Shown here piece by piece: positions 8,814 through 17,076 of a stretch of 64,000 nucleotides of DNA. The position numbers and the translations under genes are program-made. The stretch lies in the NCBI GenBank assembly GCA_009379845.1, contig WHSZ01000010.1:1-64000 (forward strand), given 5' to 3'. The DNA is from Pseudonocardiaceae bacterium. GTDB taxonomy: Bacteria; Actinomycetota; Actinomycetes; Mycobacteriales; Pseudonocardiaceae. The notes beneath the pieces are model-generated. The model had not been told where the DNA came from, made no database searches, and worked only from the letters and a program-made list of their open reading frames with translations. Within the stretch, counting starts at the first letter, position 1. Each line of letters opens with the position of its first letter.

Positions 8814-9608
8814 TTAACCAGCGTGTGAGGTTCCATCTTTCCAGTAGGTGGTAGGCCGCACCCGGTGCCGGTCCAGCCCGCATTCGGTGAGCAGGTAACC
8901 ACGCAGGGCCCGCACGGCTTGGCGCTCACCGGCCACCCAGGCGTGCACCGAGCCGGTCGGCAGCCCGTCCGCGCGCACCACCCTTTCCAGGGACTCGCCG
9001 CGATCACGCCGCACCCAGGTGATCTCCGTGTCCGCTTGACTTGCCAGCACCTGCCGCTCGCCGGCGTCCTCGATTTCCACGTAGGCCCGTGCCCGCGCGC
9101 CGGCCGGCAGCTCCTCCAGGATCGCGCCGATGGCGGGCAGCGCGCTCTCGTCACCGATCAGCAGCTGCCAGTCGGCTGCCGGTTCAGGCTGGTAGGCGGG
9201 CGAGGGCCCGACGAAGATCAGCTCGTCCCCAGGTTTCGCCCGAGCCGCCCAGTCCGCTGCCGGGCCGCGGTGCGAATGGAGCACGAAATCGATGTCGATC
9301 TCGTGACTAACCGGGTCGTGCCGGCGAACCGTGTAGCTGCGCATGATCGGCCGGATGCTGGACATCTGCTGCCGGGCGGTTTCCAAGGTCAGCGGTTCGG
9401 GCAGCCGCACGTCCGGCGGATAGAAGTACAGCATGACGTGCTGATCGGTCCCGGTGCTGGCGAAATCTGCGAGCTGCTCGCCCCCGACGGTCACCCGTGC
9501 CATCCGCGGCGTGAGCCTGTTCACCCGAAGCACCGGCACGCGCCACAGTTTCGTCGGTTGTCGCCGGGCCCTTGTCCGGACTCGCCCGGTGCTGGCTTGT
9601 ACGTCCAT
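8814..9608 (-). CDS. Siderophore-interacting protein (FAD-dependent ferric-siderophore reductase)
   Basis: A 264-aa protein of the SIP/ViuB family. The N-terminal FAD-binding beta-barrel contains [13 protein letters not shown] (the RxYT flavin motif) and [19 protein letters not shown]. The C-terminal SIP domain includes [20 protein letters not shown] and [19 protein letters not shown]. It reduces ferric siderophores in the cytosol to release iron, using NAD(P)H or ferredoxin. A GTG at 9611 directly precedes the chosen ATG at 9608. It stands alone; no siderophore synthesis or transport gene is adjacent. Palindromic repeats lie just upstream. Confidence 0.93.
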   Translation of the reverse strand: MDVQASTGRVRTRARRQPTKLWRVPVLRVNRLTPRMARVTVGGEQLADFASTGTDQHVMLYFYPPDVRLPEPLTLETARQQMSSIRPIMRSYTVRRHDPVSHEIDIDFVLHSHRGPAADWAARAKPGDELIFVGPSPAYQPEPAADWQLLIGDESALPAIGAILEELPAGARARAYVEIEDAGERQVLASQADTEITWVRRDRGESLERVVRADGLPTGSVHAWVAGERQAVRALRGYLLTECGLDRHRVRPTTYWKDGTSHAG

Positions 9609-9646
9609 CACCCCGCATTATGTCGACATGTCGCGCGAGCGGGCGC

Positions 9647-9734
9647 GCATGTGGGTGATCAATTACCGCGTTTAGCGGGCTAACCGCGGTCCTTAGGTAT
9701 GCTCAGTACCGCGTTTAGCGGGCTAACCGCGGTA
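9647..9734. repeat. GCATGTGGGTGA motif plus palindrome pair (43-nt period)
   Basis: The satellite motif GCATGTGGGTGA is at 9647-9658. Two 28-nt palindromic units, each opening TACCGCGTTTAGC and closing GCTAACCGCGGT, start at 9664 and 9707, exactly 43 nt apart. The spacer is CCTTAGGTATGCTCAG-like. The element sits between the ddaH stop and the start of the siderophore reductase gene. Similar pairs occur at five other places in the window. Confidence 0.9.
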
Positions 9735-9771
9735 TTTAGGCGATGCCCGACCGCGCACGCGCTTTCGGGGG

Positions 9772-10695
9772 TCAGACGCTCATCTCGGTGGCGGCGCCAC
9801 GCGGTTCCCCACGCGCGGCGGCGCGCGAGGCCCCATGCGCGGCGGCGCGCAACTCGAGGGTGCAGCACTTCGGGCCGCCGCCGGACTTACGCAGCTCGGA
9901 GATGTCCACCGGCACCGGCCGGTAGCCGCGCTCGGCCAGCCGCTCGGCAAGGCCGGTCGCCTCCATCGGCAGCACGACGTTGCCCCCGTCGGACACCCCG
10001 TTCAACCCGAGGCACGCGGCATCCGCGTCGGTACCGAGCACCGCGTCCGGGAACAGCCTGCGCAGCACCCGCCGCGAACCCGGCGAGAACGCCTCCGGGT
10101 AGTACGCGATGGTGTCCGCGTCGAGCACCAGCAGGGCGGTGTCCAGGTGGTAGTACCGCGGGTCGATCAATTGCAGGGATACCACCGGGACGCCGAGCAC
10201 TTCCTGCGCCTCGGCGTGCGCGGCCGCGTCGGTGCGAAACCCGGTGCCGGCGAGCAACACCGTGCCGGTCCACGCGAAGTCGCCCTCGGCTTCGTTGATC
10301 GCGTTGGGCATGACCAGGTCGCGGTAGCCGTGCTCGACGAACCACCGCCGGAAGTGCTCCGCCTCGGGTGCTCGCTGCGTTGACCGGAAGCGCGCGCCGA
10401 GCACCCGGCCGTCGATCACCGTGCCGGAGTTCGCCGCGAACACCATGTCGGGCAGGCCGGGCTGGGGCTCGATCACCTCGACGGTGTGGCCGAGACGCAG
10501 GTAGGTCTCGCGCAGCTCGTGCCACTGGGCGAGGGCGCGCTCGACGTCGACGGGTTGGCTCGGGTCCATCCACGGATTGATCGAGTACTCCACGGCGAAA
10601 TACCGCGGAGGGCACATCAGGTAGCGACGGGTGGTCGGGGTCGGGATGGGGCGTGATTGAACGGCGGAGGCCGGCGCGTCCATGGTCGACGTCAT
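9772..10695 (-). CDS. ddaH: Dimethylarginine dimethylaminohydrolase / arginine deiminase-like hydrolase
   Basis: A 307-aa protein of the amidinotransferase superfamily. The catalytic elements are visible: MVFAANSGTVIDG, ARFRSTQR, EAEGDFAWTG, the histidine in RYYHLDTALLVLD, and the nucleophilic cysteine in GGGPKCCTLELR near the C-terminus. It hydrolyses N-methylated arginines to citrulline and amines, or acts on a related guanidino substrate. ATG 10695 lies in a 65-bp gap shared with a divergent Lrp regulator, a common arrangement for this gene; ornithine aminotransferase (rocD), often its partner, is absent. The last 20 or so residues after CTLELR are a Gly/Ala/Arg-rich tail. Confidence 0.9.
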   Translation of the reverse strand: MTSTMDAPASAVQSRPIPTPTTRRYLMCPPRYFAVEYSINPWMDPSQPVDVERALAQWHELRETYLRLGHTVEVIEPQPGLPDMVFAANSGTVIDGRVLGARFRSTQRAPEAEHFRRWFVEHGYRDLVMPNAINEAEGDFAWTGTVLLAGTGFRTDAAAHAEAQEVLGVPVVSLQLIDPRYYHLDTALLVLDADTIAYYPEAFSPGSRRVLRRLFPDAVLGTDADAACLGLNGVSDGGNVVLPMEATGLAERLAERGYRPVPVDISELRKSGGGPKCCTLELRAAAHGASRAAARGEPRGAATEMSV

Positions 10696-10760
10696 ACTTC
10701 GAATGTATGGCCAGGGCGACACGTGCTTCAACGTACATATAATGCGGATCATCGTGCAGA
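10696..10760. promoter_or_regulatory. Divergent ddaH / Lrp promoter region
   Basis: This 65-bp gap is AT-richer than its surroundings. A perfect -10 box TATAAT lies at 10738-10743 for the plus-strand Lrp gene, with a weak GGCGAC -35 candidate 17 nt upstream. On the minus strand TACATT (10702-10707) lies only 7 nt from the ddaH ATG, which would give a nearly leaderless transcript. Lrp regulators usually bind such gaps, so this is a likely operator. Confidence 0.5.
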
Positions 10761-11213
10761 ATGTTGCGTGTGGACCCACTAGATCAGCGAATCGTTTCGG
10801 CCCTTGTCGGAAACGCGCGCGCCAGCTACGCGGAGATCGGTGCCGTCGTCGGATTATCCGCGCCGGCGGTGAAGCGGCGGGTTGACCGGCTGCTGGATGC
10901 CGGCGTGCTGCGCGGGTTCACCGCCGTCGTGGACCCGGCGGCCCTCGGCTGGGGCACCGAAGCGTTCGTGGAAGTGCACTGCCGGGGCAATGTCGCTCCC
11001 GCGCGGATCCGGGCGAGCCTGGAGCCGTTGCCCGAGGTGGTCGCCGCCTACACGGTGTCAGGGGCTGCGGACGCGATCGTGCAATTGCGCGCCGCGGACA
11101 TCCACCACCTGGAAACGGCGCTCGAGCGGCTACGCGGCGTGGACATCATCGACCGCACGGTGTCCACCGTTGTGCTGTCCACGTTATTGGAACGCTCCCC
11201 ACGAGCCGGCTGA
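10761..11213 (+). CDS. Lrp/AsnC family transcriptional regulator
   Basis: A 150-aa protein with the classical layout: N-terminal winged helix-turn-helix (DPLDQRIVSALVGNARASYAEIG... followed by VKRRVDRLLDAGVLRGF) and a C-terminal RAM ligand-sensing domain (AFVEVHCRGNVAPARI..., DIIDRTVSTVVLSTLLER). Lrp proteins bind as dimers or octamers and sense amino acids. Divergence from ddaH across 65 bp suggests that it controls methylarginine or arginine catabolism here. Confidence 0.93.
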   Translation: MLRVDPLDQRIVSALVGNARASYAEIGAVVGLSAPAVKRRVDRLLDAGVLRGFTAVVDPAALGWGTEAFVEVHCRGNVAPARIRASLEPLPEVVAAYTVSGAADAIVQLRAADIHHLETALERLRGVDIIDRTVSTVVLSTLLERSPRAG

Positions 11214-11245
11214 CCCTGCCGCCGGCACGTGCCAGGATGCGCGGC

Positions 11246-12037
11246 ATGGACGAAGCGAACGCCGTGCTGGTGGATCGCCGGGACCGCGTCGCGGTGATCA
11301 CCGTGCACGCGCCGGCCACCCGCAACGCCCTCACCCTCGACCTGTCCGCCGAACTGGCGGACGCCGTCGCCGGCTGCGACGAAGACGAGAACGTGCACGC
11401 CGTCGTGGTCACCGGCACCCCGCCCGCGTTCTGCGCGGGCGCCGACCTCACCGCCCTCGGCGAGGCCACCGAAGACGGACTACACCGTATCTACGCGGGT
11501 TTCCTCGCCGTCGCGAACTGCGGCCTGCCCACCGTCGCAGCGGTCGGCGGGGCGGCGGTCGGTGCGGGGCTGAATCTCGCCCTCGCTTGTGATGTCCGCA
11601 TCGCCGGTCCGCGCGCCCGCTTCGACGCGCGCTTCCTCGAGCTCGGCATCCACCCGGGCGGCGGGATGACCTGGATGTTGCAGCGCATCGTGGACAGCCA
11701 GACCGCGGCGGCGTTGACCCTGTTCGGCGAGGTGACCGACGCCGCGGAGGCGCAGCGCGTTGGGCTGGTGCACCGGGTGATCGACGGCGAGCACACCGAA
11801 CTCGTTGACGCCGCCGTGCGGATGGCCGGCGCCGCGGGCCGGGCGCCCCGCGCGCTGGTCCGGACCACCAAGCACACCCTCCGGCACACCCGCACCCTCG
11901 CGGCACACGACGACGCAGTGCGAGTGGAACTCGCCGCGCAGCTGGATTCGTTGAACTCACCGGAGTTCGCCGAGCGGCTCGCGGCGATGCGGGCGAAGAC
12001 CAGCGGGGCGAACAAAGCCGGAGGAGACCGGCCGTAA
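11246..12037 (+). CDS. Enoyl-CoA hydratase/isomerase family protein
   Basis: A crotonase-fold protein of about 263 aa. The N-terminus VAVITVHAPATRNALT is typical, the first oxyanion-hole segment is AFCAGADLTALG and the second is GGAAVGAGLNLALACDVRIAG. GIHPGGGMTWMLQRIV follows; Glu or Gly at the catalytic positions cannot be assigned to a specific reaction. It probably hydrates or isomerises acyl-CoA esters in the cytosol. The start may be ATG 11246 or ATG 11237; neither has a strong ribosome-binding site. It follows the Lrp gene by about 30 bp on the same strand. Confidence 0.88.
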   Translation: MDEANAVLVDRRDRVAVITVHAPATRNALTLDLSAELADAVAGCDEDENVHAVVVTGTPPAFCAGADLTALGEATEDGLHRIYAGFLAVANCGLPTVAAVGGAAVGAGLNLALACDVRIAGPRARFDARFLELGIHPGGGMTWMLQRIVDSQTAAALTLFGEVTDAAEAQRVGLVHRVIDGEHTELVDAAVRMAGAAGRAPRALVRTTKHTLRHTRTLAAHDDAVRVELAAQLDSLNSPEFAERLAAMRAKTSGANKAGGDRP

Positions 12038-12080
12038 CCCGCTCCCAAGAACAACCTGTTACCTGTCGTTACGGTTTACT

Positions 12081-12102
12081 TAACCGGTCTCTTGACCGGT
12101 TA
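12081..12102. terminator. 9-bp stem-loop between enoyl-CoA hydratase and korA
   Basis: TAACCGGTC (12081-12089), a TCTT loop and GACCGGTTA (12094-12102) form a perfect inverted repeat 44 nt after the hydratase stop and 130 nt before korA. It could be a terminator or an operator for korAB. Confidence 0.45.
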
Positions 12103-12233
12103 GCCCTGTGATCTGCACCGCTTTCCCAGACACTGACACGCCCGGGACCTACCGTCGGTATGGGACTAGCATTCGAATTGGGCCTGACGCGGAATCAGCG
12201 ACGCACAGCCAAGAAAGAGGGATCCGCGAGCCG

Positions 12234-14132
12234 ATGAGTACCAGTGTTGACGGTAGTCAGCCCGACACGGCGCCCGATGTCCGCAAGGTAGATCGGGTGG
12301 TAATCCGGTTCGCGGGTGACTCCGGCGACGGCATGCAGTTGACCGGGGACCGATTTACTTCCGAAGCGGCGGCGTTCGGCAACGACCTGGCGACCCTGCC
12401 GAACTTCCCAGCGGAGATCCGCGCACCGCAGGGGACGTTGCCCGGGGTGTCCAGCTTCCAACTGCACTTCGCCGACTACGACATCCTGACCCCTGGCGAC
12501 CGCCCGGACGTTCTGGTCGCGATGAACCCGGCGGCGTTGAAGTCGAACATCGCCGACGTGCCGCACGGCGGCACGGTCATCGTGAACACCGACGAGTTCA
12601 GCAAGCGCAACCTGTCCAAGGTGGGTTACGAGTCGAACCCGCTTGACGACGATTCGCTGGCGAAGTTCCAGGTCCACCAGGTCGCGATGGGCACCCTCAC
12701 CCAGGGCGCGCTCGCCGAGACTGATCTCGGCAAGAAGGACGCCGAGCGCTGCAAGAACATGTTCGCGCTCGGGCTGCTGTCCTGGATGTACCACCGGCCG
12801 ACCGAGGGCACCGAACGGTTTCTCCGGGAGAAGTTCGCGAAGAAGCCCACCCTGGCTGACGCGAACATCCTGGCGTTCCGCGCCGGCTGGAACTACGGCG
12901 AGACCACCGAGGCGTTCTCCGTCACCTACGAGGTAGCGCCCGCGAAACTCGCGCCCGGCACCTACCGGCAGATCACCGGCAACACCGCGCTGGCCTACGG
13001 CATCGTCGCGGCCGGGCAGCTCTCCAAGCTCAAGGTCCTGGTCGGCACCTACCCGATCACCCCGGCCAGCGACGTCCTGCACGAGCTGTCCAAGCACAAG
13101 AACTTCGGCATCACCACCTTCCAGGCCGAGGACGAGATCGCCGGGATCGGCGCCGCGCTCGGGGCGAGTTACGGCGGCTCGCTCGGAGTGACCTCCACCT
13201 CGGGCCCCGGCGTAGCGTTGAAATCCGAGACGATCGGGCTCGGCGTGATGACCGAGCTGCCGCTGGTGGTGATCGACGTGCAGCGCGGCGGCCCGTCCAC
13301 CGGGCTGCCGACCAAGACCGAGCAGGCGGACCTGCTGCAGGCGATGTTCGGGCGGAACAGCGAATCGCCGGTGCCGATCGTGGCGCCGTGCTCACCGGCG
13401 GACTGCTTCGACATCGCGCTGGAAGCCACCCGGATCGCGCTGACCTACCGCACGCCGGTACTGCTGCTGTCCGACGGGGCGATCGCGAACGGCTCGGAAC
13501 CGTGGATGACCCCGGATGTCGACGACCTGCCCGACCTGTCGGTTCGCTTCGCGTCCGAAACGAACGCGCTGGACGGTTCCGACGAGTTCTGGCCGTACGT
13601 CCGCGATCCGGAGACGCTGGCGCGGGAGTGGGCGATTCCCGGCACGGCGGGATTGCAGCACCGGATCGGCGGGCTGGAAAAGCAGGACGGGGCCGGCAAC
13701 ATCTCGTACGACCCGGACAACCACGACAAGATGGTGCGGCTGCGCCAAGCCAAAGTGGACGGCATCACGGTGCCCGACGTGACCGTGGATGATCCGAGCG
13801 GCGAAGCCCAGGTGCTGGCGCTTGGCTGGGGTTCCAGCTACGGCCCGATCGGCGCCGCGTGCCGGCGGGTGCGGGCCCGCGGTCTACCGATCGCCCAAGC
13901 ACATCTGCGGCACCTCAACCCGATGCCGGGCAATCTCGGCGACGTGTTGCGCCGCTACGACAAGGTCATCATCCCGGAGATGAACCTCGGACAGCTCGCG
14001 ATGCTGCTGCGGGCGAAGTACCTGGTGGACGCGATCTCGTACACCAAGGTCGCGGGGCTGCCGTTCAAGGCCGAGGAACTGCAAGACGTTTTTCTGGATA
14101 CCGTCAAGGGAGCCGAGGAGGCCAAGGCATGA
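12234..14132 (+). CDS. korA: 2-oxoacid:ferredoxin oxidoreductase, alpha (fused gamma-alpha) subunit
   Basis: A 632-aa protein. The N-terminal gamma domain begins DRVVIRFAGDSGDGMQLTG and extends to about residue 200. The alpha (pyrimidine-binding) domain contains GTYPITPASDVLHELSKH, TFQAEDEIAGIGAALGASYGG, TSTSGPGVALKSE and DVQRGGPSTGLPTKTEQADL. With KorB it oxidatively decarboxylates 2-oxoglutarate (or a similar 2-oxoacid) to the CoA ester while reducing ferredoxin, an oxygen-tolerant TCA-cycle route known in mycobacteria. ATG 12234 gives the normal length; the frame open to 12108 lacks homology. The stop overlaps korB (ATGA). Confidence 0.95.
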   Translation: MSTSVDGSQPDTAPDVRKVDRVVIRFAGDSGDGMQLTGDRFTSEAAAFGNDLATLPNFPAEIRAPQGTLPGVSSFQLHFADYDILTPGDRPDVLVAMNPAALKSNIADVPHGGTVIVNTDEFSKRNLSKVGYESNPLDDDSLAKFQVHQVAMGTLTQGALAETDLGKKDAERCKNMFALGLLSWMYHRPTEGTERFLREKFAKKPTLADANILAFRAGWNYGETTEAFSVTYEVAPAKLAPGTYRQITGNTALAYGIVAAGQLSKLKVLVGTYPITPASDVLHELSKHKNFGITTFQAEDEIAGIGAALGASYGGSLGVTSTSGPGVALKSETIGLGVMTELPLVVIDVQRGGPSTGLPTKTEQADLLQAMFGRNSESPVPIVAPCSPADCFDIALEATRIALTYRTPVLLLSDGAIANGSEPWMTPDVDDLPDLSVRFASETNALDGSDEFWPYVRDPETLAREWAIPGTAGLQHRIGGLEKQDGAGNISYDPDNHDKMVRLRQAKVDGITVPDVTVDDPSGEAQVLALGWGSSYGPIGAACRRVRARGLPIAQAHLRHLNPMPGNLGDVLRRYDKVIIPEMNLGQLAMLLRAKYLVDAISYTKVAGLPFKAEELQDVFLDTVKGAEEAKA

Positions 14133-15193
14133 CCGCGGTGGATCTGGGCCTGCCCGAGCTGGGCGGGCTCGCCGATGTGCCAACCACCGACGAGCCGCAG
14201 AAGGCCAAGGACTACAAGTCGGATCAGGAAGTTCGCTGGTGCCCCGGCTGTGGCGACTACATCGTGCTCAATGCCGTGCAGTCGTTCATGCCGCAGCTCG
14301 GGTTGAAGCGCGAGAACATCGTGTTCGTCTCCGGGATCGGCTGCTCGTCGCGGTTTCCGTACTACATGAACACCTACGGAATGCACTCGATCCATGGTCG
14401 GGCGCCTGCGATCGCGACCGGCTTGGCTGTCACCCGGCCGGACCTGTCGGTGTGGGTAGTCACCGGGGACGGCGACGCGCTGTCCATCGGCGGCAACCAT
14501 CTGATCCATTCGTTGCGCCGCAACGTGAACATGACGATCTTGCTGTTCAACAACCGCATCTATGGGCTTACCAAGGGCCAGTACTCCCCCACCTCGGAGG
14601 AAGGCAAGGTCACCAAGTCGACCCCGATGGGCTCGCTTGATCACCCGTTCAACCCGATCTCGCTGGCGCTTGGCGCTGAGGCGTCCTTCGTTGCCAGGGC
14701 GCTCGACTCGGACAAGAAGGGTCTCACCGAAGTTCTCCAGCAGGCGGCCGCCCACCGCGGCTCCGCGGTCGTGGAGATCTACCAGAACTGCCCGATCTTC
14801 AACGACGGCGCCTTCGAGGTGCTGAAGGACAAGGACGAAGCGGCCCGCCGGATCATCCCGCTGACCCACGGCGAGCCCATCCGGTTCGGGCCGGGAAGCG
14901 AATACGGCGTGGTGCGCTCCGGTTTCGGTGGGCTGGACGTCACGAAGGTCAGCGAGGTCGGCGAGGAGGCGCTCGTGGTGCACGACGCCAACTTGGACGA
15001 CCCGTCCTACGCGTTCGCCCTTTCCCGGCTCGGCGATCAGTCCCTTACCCACACGGTCACCGGCATTTTCCGCAACGTCACACGCCCCACCTACGACGAC
15101 TCCGCGCGCGCTCAAGTGGAAGCGGCGGCGGACGCCAAGCCGGCCGACCTGCAGGGCCTGATCCGCGGCAACGACACCTGGACGGTCAGCTAA
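14129..15193 (+). CDS. korB: 2-oxoacid:ferredoxin oxidoreductase, beta subunit (TPP-binding)
   Basis: A 354-aa protein. WCPGCGDYIVLNAVQ provides iron-sulfur cysteines, with a further ligand in GIGCSSRFPYYMNTYGMHSIHGRAPAI. The thiamine diphosphate site is VVTGDGDALSIGGNH...NNRIYGLTKGQYSPTS. It forms the catalytic core with KorA and passes electrons to ferredoxin. The four-base ATGA overlap with korA implies translational coupling. A strong hairpin follows 19 nt after its stop. Confidence 0.95.
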   Translation: MTAVDLGLPELGGLADVPTTDEPQKAKDYKSDQEVRWCPGCGDYIVLNAVQSFMPQLGLKRENIVFVSGIGCSSRFPYYMNTYGMHSIHGRAPAIATGLAVTRPDLSVWVVTGDGDALSIGGNHLIHSLRRNVNMTILLFNNRIYGLTKGQYSPTSEEGKVTKSTPMGSLDHPFNPISLALGAEASFVARALDSDKKGLTEVLQQAAAHRGSAVVEIYQNCPIFNDGAFEVLKDKDEAARRIIPLTHGEPIRFGPGSEYGVVRSGFGGLDVTKVSEVGEEALVVHDANLDDPSYAFALSRLGDQSLTHTVTGIFRNVTRPTYDDSARAQVEAAADAKPADLQGLIRGNDTWTVS

Positions 15194-15212
15194 CCCGCCA
15201 CGCCCCCAGGTA

Positions 15213-15260
15213 TCCCGCAATATGGATGCATATTGCGGGAATGGGCCCGCATGTGGGTGA
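15213..15260. repeat. 12-bp hairpin (korAB terminator candidate) followed by GCATGTGGGTGA motif
   Basis: TCCCGCAATATG (15213-15224), a GATG loop and CATATTGCGGGA (15229-15240) form a perfect 28-nt palindrome just after korB. It is followed immediately by ATGGGCCCGCATGTGGGTGA (15241-15260). The same 20-mer recurs at 59580-59599 next to another palindrome, and variants occur at 9647 and 40125. The hairpin probably terminates korAB; the motif role is unknown. Confidence 0.75.
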
Positions 15261-15296
15261 CGGGAACCAATCTGCTCCGATCGCGCGCTGGCGCGC

Positions 15297-16811
15297 TCAC
15301 CACCGGTCGAGCGGGCGGAACCCGACCCGCTCCGCGTCGGCCGGCGTGCGGAACCACACCTCGGCCACGATCTCGTCGAATTCCGGGGATTCCTCGGTGC
15401 AGTATCGCAGCGCGGTCACGCTGGCCTTGACCTCGAATTCGTCCGACGGCCGCGCACCGCCGGGCAATGGCATCGCCGAGCCTGCCCCGAACGGACCAGG
15501 CGGCACCTCGCCGGCCGGCGGCTGCGCGGGCTGTCCCTCCGCTCCGCGCCTCGGCGCGGACGGCTCGAACAGCGACCCGCTCAGCTGCTGATCGTCCGGC
15601 TCATCGATCGGTTCGCGGCGCGCGGTGGCCCGAATCGAGGGCTGAATCGGTTGCGACGGCGGCGCGAACTCGCCCTGCGGACGGCGGGGCTGCCGTTTGG
15701 GCAGCACCATGGTCTGTTCGACGTCCTCCTCGGGCGGTGGCGGCTGCCCGAGTGGTTTGGGCAGGCCGGCATCAAGTGGCGCCCCGGCGGCAGGTGGTAG
15801 TGGTGGGCCGGCGTCGAGGGACGGGCCGGTATCGGGCGGCTCAGCGTCGGGTGGCGGCTCGCCGAGCGATGGCAGTGGCTGCCCCATCGGCGGTGTCGCC
15901 GGCTCGTTCCGTTCGCCTGCCGCCTCCTCGCCCGGAAAGTCCGGAAATCCTGGAACCTCCGTCGATTCGGTGAAGCTGCCGGTCTCCTCGAACGTGCCCG
16001 GCCCGTCGAACATGTCGATGGAGGGCGGCTCGCTGGGCGGCGCGTCACCGAGCCGGCTGGAGATCGACCGGTCCTCGGGCAACTGCTCCCCCGACGATGG
16101 ACCTCCGGCTTCGAGACGCTCGGTGGCCTCACCGGCGGCGGCTGCGTCGAACCAGCCTCGCCGGTCCGGCTCCGGGTCCGGCTTGCGGGGTATCCGTCGC
16201 GGTAGCTCGGCGGATGAGGGCGGCTCTGCCAGCCTGTCCTCTGGACCCACGTCCGCGAGTTCCTGCCGGTCGGCAGGCGGTGATCCCGGGATCGGGACCG
16301 GGGGTGGGGGTGGGGGTGGTTCCGCGCCCGGGGGTGGTATCGGTCGGCCGATCGCGCTCCGCTCATCGAGTGGCTCCTCGAACGGCCTGCCCGGCTCGGT
16401 GTACGGCCTGCCGGGTTCCTCGAAAGGCCTGCCGGGCTCCTCCCTCGGCCGACCAGGTATCTCCCGAGGCGGGCCCGGCTCGTACCCACCGAACTCGTCC
16501 CGCTCAGGCGCGGCGTGCCAGTCGGGGTCGTCCCATTCATCGAAGTCGCGGCGTACGTCCTCCTCGACGCGCTCATCGGGCCGCTCGATCAGCTCGTCCG
16601 CCAGCCCGTTCAGGTCCGGGCGGTCCGGGTGACCCAGCGCGGCCTCGGCCTGCGCGTTCGCCCGCCGCTCCCGTTCCGACGCCGCGGCCAGCGATTCCTC
16701 GAGTCTCCTCGCTCGCCTGCGCGCCGGCATCACCAGCACCAACCAGGTCAGCAACACACCGACCAGGAAAGCGAGCAGGCTCCACAGCCAGACCTGGCCG
16801 AAGATCGGCAT
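15297..16811 (-). CDS. Membrane-anchored proline-rich protein with C-terminal sunset-like domain
   Basis: A 504-aa protein. A single N-terminal membrane helix (residues 6-30, WLWSLLAFLVGVLLTWLVLVM) is followed by an Arg-rich cytoplasmic-type coiled segment (RRRARRLEESLAAASERERRA) and then a low-complexity region of about 350 residues rich in Pro, Glu and Gly. That region includes a run of EPGRPF/EPGRPY repeats around residues 125-155. The last 45 residues (VTALRYCTEESPEFDE, AEVWFRTPADAERVGFRP) resemble the sunset domain of actinobacterial envelope proteins. The function is not established; a scaffold or envelope role is inferred. ATG 16811 is chosen for the anchor; the frame is open to 16862. 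Confidence 0.8.
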   Translation of the reverse strand: MPIFGQVWLWSLLAFLVGVLLTWLVLVMPARRRARRLEESLAAASERERRANAQAEAALGHPDRPDLNGLADELIERPDERVEEDVRRDFDEWDDPDWHAAPERDEFGGYEPGPPREIPGRPREEPGRPFEEPGRPYTEPGRPFEEPLDERSAIGRPIPPPGAEPPPPPPPVPIPGSPPADRQELADVGPEDRLAEPPSSAELPRRIPRKPDPEPDRRGWFDAAAAGEATERLEAGGPSSGEQLPEDRSISSRLGDAPPSEPPSIDMFDGPGTFEETGSFTESTEVPGFPDFPGEEAAGERNEPATPPMGQPLPSLGEPPPDAEPPDTGPSLDAGPPLPPAAGAPLDAGLPKPLGQPPPPEEDVEQTMVLPKRQPRRPQGEFAPPSQPIQPSIRATARREPIDEPDDQQLSGSLFEPSAPRRGAEGQPAQPPAGEVPPGPFGAGSAMPLPGGARPSDEFEVKASVTALRYCTEESPEFDEIVAEVWFRTPADAERVGFRPLDRW

Positions 16812-17076
16812 TGCGACTCCCTTCCGCTGCCCGCTCGCACGTGGCGCGCCACCGAGGGGCACACCTTAGTCCGCGCACCGGCCGCCCGCGCCAGTACAGC
16901 CGACCAACGCCGCCGACCCGCCGTCCAGCCACTCGCCGTATTGAGACGGAGTTCACAGTTCTGTACCGCGGTAGACCGTATTCCGTCCACAACCGTCGCG
17001 TGGGTGATCTTGGCCCTTGCCGGTGTATCGCCGCAAGACCAGCCGAGAAACACCACCCGCGGTCTAGTGAGGCGGT

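Noticed and set aside
7759..8817. Plus-strand ORF of 352 aa antisense to htpX
   Set aside because: It is Arg/His-rich with no domain, and the minus strand encodes an unmistakable HtpX.
9664..9734. Paired repeats as a CRISPR array
   Set aside because: Only two units per site, with similar spacers between sites and no cas gene; the units are extended palindromes rather than CRISPR repeats.
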